The translations under genes were made by a program, and so were the position numbers. This document shows, piece by piece, positions 7,155 to 13,431 of a DNA stretch of 15,987 nucleotides (its first letter is position 1; each line of letters starts with the position of its first letter). Origin of the DNA: an uncultured Selenomonadaceae bacterium (GTDB lineage: Bacteria; Bacillota; Negativicutes; Selenomonadales; Selenomonadaceae); assembly GCA_905233965.1 (NCBI GenBank), contig CAJOFG010000005.1:1-15987 (forward strand), written 5' to 3'. The notes beneath the pieces were generated by a model that was not told the DNA's origin, searched no databases, and saw only the letters and a list, made by a program, of their open reading frames with translations.

Positions 7155-7769
7155 TTGAGTGACACAGTAAAAATTAAAGGCGTTAAAGCCGGACTGCAGC
7201 TCACTTTCGCGAAAGAGGCAAGCTTTGAAGATGTCGAAAAAAATTTGACCGAAAAGCTTGAGAGCGGAAACAAATTTTTTATTCGCGGCACGACGGTTTT
7301 TATTCCGAAAGATCATTTCGAGCCGGAGCAAAACGAAATTTTGAAAAAACTTTTTCACCGGCACGGAATGTTGTTCAGCACGGAAATTAAAACGCCGAAA
7401 TTCACTTCGTCTTCAACTCCGTCGAGAAAAAATGAAACGGTTCAACAGATGACCGTGATAAAACGAACGATAAGAGGCGGCGAGGAAGTTGAAGTCGAAT
7501 CTTCGCTGATGATTTTCGGGAACGTGAATCCGGGCGCGCACATCGTTGCCGGAGGAAGTATCGACATTCGCGGAACTTGTCGCGGCGTTGTTCATGCCGG
7601 CGCATTCGGTGACGAATCGGCAATTATCGTTGCCGACAGATTGATGCCGACGCAGATAAGAATCGCGGACATTATCGCCCGTTCGCCGGACAACATGGAA
7701 AAAGCCGAAACGGCCGAACGTGCTTTCATAAAAGACGGGCATATTGCATTTGAACCGATAAACCGTTAA
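7155..7769 (+). CDS. minC: Septum site-determining protein MinC
   Basis: A 204-residue inhibitor of FtsZ ring assembly that acts away from midcell in complex with MinD. Residues about 1-75 are the FtsZ-antagonising N-domain ('VKIKGVKAGLQLTF'). A Ser/Thr-rich linker follows, then the C-terminal beta-helix (about 100-202) that dimerises and binds MinD. Family signatures seen are 'RTIRGGEEVEVESSLMIFG', 'GNVNPGAHIVAGGSIDIRG', 'CRGVVHAGAFGD' and 'QIRIAD'. The start is TTG at 7155, preceded by GGCGGTGAT. It is the first gene of the rightward operon, about 25 nt after the predicted transcription start; minD follows after 43 nt. The length is at the short end of the normal range and all parts are present. 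Confidence 0.95.
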   Translation: MSDTVKIKGVKAGLQLTFAKEASFEDVEKNLTEKLESGNKFFIRGTTVFIPKDHFEPEQNEILKKLFHRHGMLFSTEIKTPKFTSSSTPSRKNETVQQMTVIKRTIRGGEEVEVESSLMIFGNVNPGAHIVAGGSIDIRGTCRGVVHAGAFGDESAIIVADRLMPTQIRIADIIARSPDNMEKAETAERAFIKDGHIAFEPINR

Positions 7770-7812
7770 AATTGCGGTTTGAAAAAAATAAATACCCGGA
7801 GGGTAAATATAA

Positions 7813-8604
7813 ATGAGTGAAATTATAGTTATAACGAGCGGCAAAGGCGGCGTGGGCAAAACCACCACCACCGCGAATATCGGAGTCGGTCTCGCCATGA
7901 GAAAAAATCGCGTCGCACTTATCGACACCGATACCGGACTTCGCAACCTCGATTTGCTGCTCGGACTCGAAAACCGGATAATGTATGATTTGATTGACGT
8001 GACAAGCGGGCGCGTTCCTTACAAAAAAGCTCTCGTTCGTCACAAAAAATTTGAAAATCTCTACCTTCTCCCGACTTCGCAAGTCAAAGACAAATCCGCC
8101 GTGAATCCGGAACAACTTGTCGAACTTTGCGGAGAGATGAGGAAAGAGTTTGACTTCATAATCATTGACTGCCCGGCGGGAATCGAACAGGGATTTAAAA
8201 CCGCAATCGCCGCCGCCGACTGTGCCGTTGTCGTCACCATGCCGGAAATTTCAGCCGTGCGTGACGCGGATAAAATTATCGGCGAACTCGGCAGAGCGGA
8301 AATCGAAAACGTGAAATTGATTGTCAACAGAATCCGTCCGCAAATGGTCGAAAAAGGCGATATGCTCGACATGGCAGATATAAATGAAATTTTGTCAATC
8401 GACTGCATAGGGCAGGTTCCGGACGATGAGGCTGTCGTTACCGCGACGAATCGCGGCGAACCGGTAATCACGATGGACAATTCGCAAGCCGCGACGGCTT
8501 ACAAAAATATTGTCGGCAGAATTTGCGGAGAAAGTATTCCGTTCCTTCAGCCGCAGAAAGAAGGTTTTTTCACCAGATTGAAACGCCTTTTCGGCATGAT
8601 GTAA
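7813..8604 (+). CDS. minD: Septum site-determining ATPase MinD
   Basis: A 263-residue ParA/MinD-family ATPase that recruits MinC to the membrane and is released by MinE. The deviant Walker A motif GKGGVGKTT spans 10-18, with signature Lys11 and catalytic Lys16. 'LIDTDTGLRNLDLLLGLE' carries switch I, where the more common residue after DxD is Ile rather than Thr. 'DFIIIDCPAGIE' is switch II/Walker B. The last 13 residues (FTRLKRLF within them) form the amphipathic membrane-targeting helix. The ribosome binding site GGAGGG at 7798-7803 sits partly in a small TACCC/GGGTA hairpin. minE follows after 12 nt. Very secure call. Confidence 0.97.
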   Translation: MSEIIVITSGKGGVGKTTTTANIGVGLAMRKNRVALIDTDTGLRNLDLLLGLENRIMYDLIDVTSGRVPYKKALVRHKKFENLYLLPTSQVKDKSAVNPEQLVELCGEMRKEFDFIIIDCPAGIEQGFKTAIAAADCAVVVTMPEISAVRDADKIIGELGRAEIENVKLIVNRIRPQMVEKGDMLDMADINEILSIDCIGQVPDDEAVVTATNRGEPVITMDNSQAATAYKNIVGRICGESIPFLQPQKEGFFTRLKRLFGMM

Positions 8605-8616
8605 GGAGGTCTGCTC

Positions 8617-8886
8617 ATGCTGGACATGATAATGAAAGTTTTCGGCAGATCCGAAAAAAAATCCGGACAAATTGCGAAAGAACGCTTGCAAGTTGTTTTG
8701 ATTCATGACAGAGCAAGCGTTTCGCCGGAAGTTATGGATCGCCTTAAAACCGAAATCATTGAAGTTATCTCCAAATACATGGATATAAATAAAAAGGAAA
8801 TGGAAATTTCCCTTGCCAACGATGCCGACTCCGTCGCATTGGTCGCGAACATTCCGGTCAATTCTCTGCGACACGCGATGAAGTAA
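8617..8886 (+). CDS. minE: Cell division topological specificity factor MinE
   Basis: An 89-residue protein that stimulates MinD ATPase and restricts MinCD to the poles. The N-terminal 'MLDMIMKVFGR' fits the membrane-targeting/anti-MinCD segment, followed by the conserved IAKERLQVVLIHDR. The rest is the topological specificity domain ('LKTEIIEVISKYMDI'). Length is typical. A strong ribosome binding site, AAGGAGG, overlaps the end of minD, with the ATG at 8617. A MinCDE oscillator implies rod-like cells with a defined mid-cell site. The next gene (mlaE) begins 12 nt after the stop with no terminator between, so min and mla genes are probably co-transcribed. Confidence 0.96.
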   Translation: MLDMIMKVFGRSEKKSGQIAKERLQVVLIHDRASVSPEVMDRLKTEIIEVISKYMDINKKEMEISLANDADSVALVANIPVNSLRHAMK

Positions 8887-8898
8887 CGGAAGAAATTT

Positions 8899-9699
8899 TT
8901 GACCATGAACGATAAAAATATACTTGTAAATTTTTTTGAATCCGTCGGCAAATTTTTAATTCGACGTGCGGAAGAATTCGGTACAATCGTTTTGCTTTAC
9001 GCCGACACTTTCAAACAACTGGTGAAGGGCAAACTCCGTGCGAAACATATAATTTCGCAAATGGCGCATCTCGGTGCGGACTCGCTGATGATTGTTTCGC
9101 TGACTTTGCTTTTTACCGGCGTAGTCTTTACCCTGCAGACGGCTCACGAATTTATTCGGTTCGGCGCGCAATCGACGGTCGGCGGCGTAATTTCGATAGC
9201 AATCGGCCGGGAACTCGGACCGGTCTTGGTCGGCGTTGTCTGTGCCGGCAGAGTCGGCGCGGCGATAACGGCGGAGATAAGCACGATGAAAGTTACCGAA
9301 CAGATAGACGCGCTGAAAGTCATGGCGGTCAGTCCGACGAATTATTTAATCGTGCCGCGAATGTTGGCTTGTATGATTGTCGTACCGATACTCACAATTT
9401 TCGGCGACATTATCGGCGTTGTCGGCGGCTGGGCTGTCGCGGTTTTTTACTCCGGATTGACTTCGCAAACTTTCGTACATTCTATTGAAGTTTTCGCGAA
9501 AATTTTCGATTTGACCGGAGGACTTGTCAAAGCGATTTTCTTCGGGAACGTCATCGCCGTTTTGGGTTGCTACTACGGGTTGACTTGTCCGAACGGCGCG
9601 GAAGGTGTCGGTATCGCGACGACGAAAACGGTTGTATCTTCCATAATCGTTATTTTCATTTTGAACGCGCTTTTGACGTTCGTTTTGTACAGCAGATAA
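8899..9699 (+). CDS. mlaE: MlaE-family ABC transporter permease (lipid transport)
   Basis: A 266-residue inner-membrane permease of the MlaE/YrbE family, which with MlaF and MlaD moves phospholipids between inner and outer membranes. It has several hydrophobic helices (about 60-80, 92-120, 152-180, 208-228, 243-263). The family signature is 'GRELGPVLVGVVCAGRVGAA' followed by 'EQIDALKVMAVSPTNYLIVPR' (134-154). I chose TTG at 8899 because GGAAG at 8888-8892 is 6 nt away. The in-frame ATG at 8905 is the alternative; its spacing would be 12 nt and the protein only two residues shorter. mlaF follows after 13 nt. Confidence 0.92.
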   Translation: MTMNDKNILVNFFESVGKFLIRRAEEFGTIVLLYADTFKQLVKGKLRAKHIISQMAHLGADSLMIVSLTLLFTGVVFTLQTAHEFIRFGAQSTVGGVISIAIGRELGPVLVGVVCAGRVGAAITAEISTMKVTEQIDALKVMAVSPTNYLIVPRMLACMIVVPILTIFGDIIGVVGGWAVAVFYSGLTSQTFVHSIEVFAKIFDLTGGLVKAIFFGNVIAVLGCYYGLTCPNGAEGVGIATTKTVVSSIIVIFILNALLTFVLYSR

Positions 9700-9712
9700 T
9701 TTTCTCAAAAAA

Positions 9713-10438
9713 ATGATTAAGATAAAAAATGTCAGCAAATTTTTCGGCGAAAAAGCCGCGCTGAAAAATATAAATCTTGAAATTGCGGACGGGGAAACAC
9801 TGGCGATTATCGGCGGCTCCGGCAGCGGAAAATCGACTTTGCTCCGTCTGATGATCGGATTGATTCGTCCGAGCGAAGGAGAAATTTGGATTGACGACGA
9901 TGAAATTTCCGGAATGGACGAGGACGAAATAACGAAAATCCGATTGAAAATGGGAATGGTCTTTCAATATTCCGCGCTGTTCGACTCCATGACGGTCGGC
10001 GAAAATGTTGCCTTCGGTCTTGTCGAACATACGAAAATGAGCAAGGAAGAAATTCGCGAAAGAGTTTCCGAAAAGTTAAAGCAGGTCGGGCTGGAAGGCG
10101 TTGCAGATTTGATGCCGAACGAATTGAGCGGCGGAATGAAAAAGCGCGTATCTCTTGCCCGTGCGATAGCCTTTGAACCGGAGATAATTTTTTACGACGA
10201 ACCGAGTTCCGGACTTGATCCGATTATGACGAACAAAATCGACGAATTGATTATTTCCACACAAAAGGCTTTGAAGGTTACGAGCGTCGTCGTAACTCAT
10301 GACATGGTAAGTGCCTGCCGCATTGCCGACAGAATCGCGATGATTTACAACGGCGATTTGATAGCGGTCGATACGGCGGACAATTTTAAAAAAATTCAAG
10401 ACCCGCGTGTCAAAGAATTTTTCAGAGTTGTTGATTGA
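9713..10438 (+). CDS. mlaF: MlaF-family ABC transporter ATP-binding protein
   Basis: A 241-residue cytoplasmic ATPase that powers the MlaE permease. P-loop GGSGSGKS (34-41), Q-loop Gln85 in VFQYSALFDSMTV, signature LSGGM (138-142), Walker B IIFYDEP (158-164) and H-loop His196 in VVTHDM are all present. 'YSALFDSMTVGENVAF' and 'LSGGMKKRVSLARA' are typical of the MlaF/Mkl branch. The ATG at 9713 is preceded by an A/T-rich stretch with no recognisable Shine-Dalgarno site, although it is only 13 nt after mlaE. Translation may depend on coupling to mlaE. mlaD follows after 30 nt. Confidence 0.95.
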   Translation: MIKIKNVSKFFGEKAALKNINLEIADGETLAIIGGSGSGKSTLLRLMIGLIRPSEGEIWIDDDEISGMDEDEITKIRLKMGMVFQYSALFDSMTVGENVAFGLVEHTKMSKEEIRERVSEKLKQVGLEGVADLMPNELSGGMKKRVSLARAIAFEPEIIFYDEPSSGLDPIMTNKIDELIISTQKALKVTSVVVTHDMVSACRIADRIAMIYNGDLIAVDTADNFKKIQDPRVKEFFRVVD

Positions 10439-10454
10439 TGACCGATTATTTCGG

Positions 10455-10464
10455 AAGGAGGTGG
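10455..10464 (+). promoter_or_regulatory. mlaD ribosome binding site before a TTG start
   Basis: AAGGAGGTGG is an almost perfect Shine-Dalgarno sequence 4 nt before the TTG at 10469. The next in-frame ATG would remove the first part of the membrane anchor, so the TTG start is preferred. Confidence 0.75.
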
Positions 10465-10468
10465 TTCT

Positions 10469-11770
10469 TTGTCGGTTGAAGCAAAAGTCGGAGCGTTTGC
10501 AATGGGAGGAATTATATTGTTGAGCGCGGCAATTTTCATGCTGGGCAATTTTCATTTCGGCTCCGACGACGACATTATTTTTTACGCGGGATTCAAACAG
10601 GTTTTGGGAATTGACGAAAAATCCGAAGTCCGTTTCAGCGGCGTACCCGTCGGGCGCGTAACGGCGGTTACGAATGACAGCGGAATGGTCACCGTGACAA
10701 TGAGAGTGCCTGAGGATACAAAAATTCCGAAGGACTCGAAAGTTACGATGGCGGGTATCGGTGTCATGGGTGAAAAGTTTATAAACATCTTGCCCGGCAC
10801 CGATAACGGGGAATACGTCGAAACGGGCGACTACCTGGTCGGCGTTGACGAAGTCGGAATGGATTCGATGTTTGAAAACATGAACGAAGTCATGGAAAAA
10901 GTCGAAACTCTCTTGGAGTCGGTTCACGACATAGTGGGTAACGAAACTTTCAAAACGTCCGTCGTGGACATGAGTAAAAATTTGAAAGACGCATCCGCGC
11001 ATATGAACGGCCTGATGGAGTCGCTGGAAAAAATGGCGGTCGGCAACGAGGGGAACATAAATCAAATTGTTTCCCAACTTAACGAAGTCATGCGCAGTGC
11101 AAACGTCACCATGCAAAACGTCGAACATATGACGGCGAATATCGACAAATTTGCCGGCGATCCCGCAACGGTCGAGGATCTGAAATTGACTTTGCAAAAC
11201 GTCGCCGCAATTTCCAAAAATGTTGCAAGCATGGCGGAGAACATGAACAAAGTTGCCGGTGATCCTCAAGTTGCGGAAGATTTGAAAGATACAATTCACA
11301 ACGCAAAAAATTTGACGGAACGCGCCGATAAAATTTTGGGAAAGTTTCAAAAGACCGGCGATAAACTTTCAAGCATCAAAGTTACTCCCTCCGTCGAAAT
11401 GCTCTACAGCGGAAAAAGATCAAATTGGGATGCCGCGATGAATCTTGACGTAACCGCCGGCGATACTTCCCTGACAATCGGCGCGGAACATATCGGCGAC
11501 GGCACGAAGTTTAACGCTCAAGTCGGAAAAAAATTCAATGACTTGGGCGTTCGCGGCGGCATTATCGCCGGAAAAGCCGGAGTTGCTCTTGACGCATACG
11601 CCGGGAGCAGATGGAAATTTTCCGCCGAAGTTTACGACCCGAACGATGCAAAAGTTCGTTTGAAATCTCGGTACAGAATTGCCGAATCCACTTACTTACT
11701 CGGCGAATGGCACGATGTGAATCACAAGGAAAGCCGCGCCGCCTATTTCGGATTAAGGCAAGAATTTTAA
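10469..11770 (+). CDS. mlaD: Long MlaD with MCE domain, helical repeats and C-terminal barrel-like domain
   Basis: A 433-residue substrate-binding partner of MlaEF, more than twice the size of E. coli MlaD (about 180). Residues 10-28 are an inner-membrane anchor. Residues about 37-115 are one MCE domain ('FSGVPVGRVTAV', 'GVMGEKFINILPG'). Residues about 128-297 are helical, with four degenerate 34-38-residue repeats starting at VGNET (156), VGNEG (191), AGDPA (229) and AGDPQ (263). Residues about 303-433 show alternating polar/hydrophobic strands (SVEMLYSG, WDAAMNLDVTAG, TSLTIGAEHIG, KFSAEVYD) and end in Phe like an outer-membrane barrel. Work on Veillonella parvula describes an MlaD of this plan as a bridge across the envelope. 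The match is by architecture; barrel formation here is predicted, not shown. Followed by tolC after 39 nt. Confidence 0.9.
   Translation: MSVEAKVGAFAMGGIILLSAAIFMLGNFHFGSDDDIIFYAGFKQVLGIDEKSEVRFSGVPVGRVTAVTNDSGMVTVTMRVPEDTKIPKDSKVTMAGIGVMGEKFINILPGTDNGEYVETGDYLVGVDEVGMDSMFENMNEVMEKVETLLESVHDIVGNETFKTSVVDMSKNLKDASAHMNGLMESLEKMAVGNEGNINQIVSQLNEVMRSANVTMQNVEHMTANIDKFAGDPATVEDLKLTLQNVAAISKNVASMAENMNKVAGDPQVAEDLKDTIHNAKNLTERADKILGKFQKTGDKLSSIKVTPSVEMLYSGKRSNWDAAMNLDVTAGDTSLTIGAEHIGDGTKFNAQVGKKFNDLGVRGGIIAGKAGVALDAYAGSRWKFSAEVYDPNDAKVRLKSRYRIAESTYLLGEWHDVNHKESRAAYFGLRQEF
10934..11359 (+). repeat. Degenerate helical repeats in the periplasmic part of MlaD
   Basis: Four in-frame protein repeats of 35, 38, 34 and about 35 residues, each opening with a G(N/D)(E/P) turn. 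The last two are clearest: KFAGDPATVEDLK and KVAGDPQVAEDLK, exactly 34 residues apart (codons from 11153 and 11255). Their DNA has diverged, so this is an old duplication conserved at protein level. The repeats probably build a helical tube or coiled coil between the MCE domain and the C-terminal domain. Confidence 0.6.
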
Positions 11771-11809
11771 TTTCCGGTTGAACAAGCCGGTAATATGGAG
11801 GAATAAAAA

Positions 11810-13309
11810 GTGAAATTTTTAAATCGTATCGGAAAAAATTTTTCCCGCGCAAAGTTGACGGCGGCTGTTCTTGCCGGTGCCGCAAGTTTTTCACTCGGTC
11901 TCGGTGCGGCAAATGCGGCGGAAATGGATATTGATTTGGACGAAGCGATTCAGCTTGCTTTGGAAAACAACAGAACGATTAAGCAGTCGATAGCAAGTCG
12001 CGAAGCGGCATATTGGGCAGTCAGACAAGCGCGCCGGCAATCCGGATTGACTGTCGGCTTGTCGATGCAGGCGAACGCGATCGGCGGACTTTACTACAGA
12101 AGTTACGAACATAAAAGACTTTTTTCAAACGACGTGACTTTGACTTTGCCTCTCTATGCCGGCGGGAAGTTGAAAGAAGGTCGCGTGTATGCGCGTTACG
12201 GACTCAATGCGGCGGATTTGAATTTGGAAAATCAGTTGCAGACCGTTCGTCGTCAAGTCACGAATTATTATTTCAACGTCCTTCAATGTCAAAACTTAAT
12301 CACGGTTGACGAAGAAAACGTAAACACTTTGACGGAGCATTTGCGGAACGTCAACGCACAATTCCGCGCCGGCACCGTCGCAAAGTCCGACGTTCTCGCC
12401 TCCGAAGTTCGTTTGGCAAATGCAAAACAATCTCTCGTTACCGCGCAAAACAATTACGATGTGGCGGTTGCAACTCTCTGCAATTATATTTTACTTCCGG
12501 CGGATACCGTACTTAATCCGCAAGACAGATTGACTTATAACCCGTATAATTTAAATTTGCAGGATTGCACGGCTTACGCTCTCGAAAATCGCCCGGACGC
12601 ATTGGCGGCAGACTACGCGGTTAAGCAGGCCGAATCTCAAAAACGCTCCGCAAAAGCCGGGTTCAGACCTTCGGTAAATGCGGTTGCGTCCGGAGGAATT
12701 GACGGCGACAAACCTTTTTCCGACAATTTGCATTACAACTCTTTGACGGCGGGAATTTCCGCAACGTGGAATGTTTTTGACAGCGGTCTGACTTCCGCGC
12801 AGGTTCATGAGGCAGAGGCGGCAGTCGTTCGCGCTCAGGAAACGGCGGCATTGACTTACGAAAATGTTCAGCTTGAAGTTCAATCCGCGTTGCTCACTCT
12901 TCGGGCGGCGGAAAAAAATATTGAAACGACAAAAGTTACGATCGCCAGCGCGGAGGAAGATTACAAAATTGCTCAAGTCCGTTACGCGGCGGGCGTAGGC
13001 ACAAACTTGGACGTTATGGACGCATCGGACAAACTTACGCAAGCGAAAACGAATTACTACAACGCGCTTTACACTTACAACACGGCGAAAGCGTCACTCG
13101 ACAAAGCGATGGGTATTCCGGTCGGAATTGACGTTACCCGGTACGTTGCCGCCGAACAAACCGGCAAAAATGCGGACAAAGCAAGAGAAGAGTCCGCAAT
13201 AACCGCAAGTTCCGCAGACAGACCGGAAACGTCGGAAGTCGCGCCTGTCGTAAAAGTAAATTTGGACGACGCGCAACCGATAACCGCAGAGTCCGGCACC
13301 GGAGAATAA
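11810..13309 (+). CDS. tolC: TolC-family outer membrane efflux protein
   Basis: A 499-residue outer-membrane channel of the OEP/TolC family, which forms trimeric exit ducts for efflux or secretion. Residues 1-36 are a signal peptide (ends AANA); there is no lipobox cysteine, so it is not a lipoprotein. Two OEP repeats follow: about 44-230 ('LDEAIQLALENNRTI', 'LPLYAGGKLKEGR', 'VRRQVTNYYFNVLQ', 'FRAGTVAKSDVLASEVRLA') and about 250-440 ('ALENRPDALAADYAVKQAE', 'TWNVFDSGLTSAQVHEAE', 'YAAGVGTNLDVMDASDKL'). Residues 446-499 form a polar, acidic, probably disordered tail beyond the usual end. The start is GTG at 11810 with TGGAGGAAT at 11796-11804. No inner-membrane pump or adaptor gene is in the window. 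A terminator-like hairpin follows. Confidence 0.93.
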   Translation: MKFLNRIGKNFSRAKLTAAVLAGAASFSLGLGAANAAEMDIDLDEAIQLALENNRTIKQSIASREAAYWAVRQARRQSGLTVGLSMQANAIGGLYYRSYEHKRLFSNDVTLTLPLYAGGKLKEGRVYARYGLNAADLNLENQLQTVRRQVTNYYFNVLQCQNLITVDEENVNTLTEHLRNVNAQFRAGTVAKSDVLASEVRLANAKQSLVTAQNNYDVAVATLCNYILLPADTVLNPQDRLTYNPYNLNLQDCTAYALENRPDALAADYAVKQAESQKRSAKAGFRPSVNAVASGGIDGDKPFSDNLHYNSLTAGISATWNVFDSGLTSAQVHEAEAAVVRAQETAALTYENVQLEVQSALLTLRAAEKNIETTKVTIASAEEDYKIAQVRYAAGVGTNLDVMDASDKLTQAKTNYYNALYTYNTAKASLDKAMGIPVGIDVTRYVAAEQTGKNADKAREESAITASSADRPETSEVAPVVKVNLDDAQPITAESGTGE

Positions 13310-13331
13310 TTTCGGGCGAAAAAAATATTTG

Positions 13332-13350
13332 ACCGGTTAAACCGGTTTCT
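13332..13350 (+). terminator. Small hairpin after tolC, possible first of two terminators
   Basis: ACCGG and CCGGT pair across a TTAAA loop, followed by TTTCT. The sequence ACCGGTTAAACCGGT is also a perfect odd palindrome, so protein binding is an alternative. Short stem and short U-tail give low confidence as a terminator. Confidence 0.35.
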
Positions 13351-13352
13351 CA

Positions 13353-13395
13353 GGGAAGAGGGGCAATCGAAATTTCCCTTCTTCCCTTTTCTCTT
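13353..13395 (+). terminator. Rho-independent terminator-like hairpin between tolC and tamB
   Basis: GGGAAGAGGG (from 13353) pairs with CCCTTCTTCCC (13376-13386), about ten pairs with one bulged base, around a loop of about 12 nt. It is followed directly by TTTTCTCTT. Located 44 nt after the tolC stop and 37 nt before tamB. No promoter is evident between it and tamB, so tamB may depend on partial read-through. Confidence 0.7.
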
Positions 13396-13431
13396 GCTTA
13401 CCACAAATTTTTTTGGAAAGGAGCGTTGCAA

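Noticed and set aside
6730..7158. Plus-strand open frame of 142 codons through the A-tract spacer, and overlapping minus-strand frames there
   Set aside because: The products are Lys/Phe/Asn low-complexity, no ribosome binding site is present, and the frame crosses both divergent promoters. Open frames are expected in DNA made of A- and T-runs.
10076..11350. Long minus-strand open frame (424 codons) opposite mlaF and mlaD
   Set aside because: It spans a gene boundary, is rich in His/Phe/Arg/Asn as expected from antisense of biased codons, has no recognisable domain, and lies opposite two secure genes.
11773..11790. Hairpin ccggtt/agccgg between mlaD and tolC as a terminator
   Set aside because: The stem is only about 6 bp with a wobble pair, no T-run follows, and the tolC ribosome binding site comes directly after.
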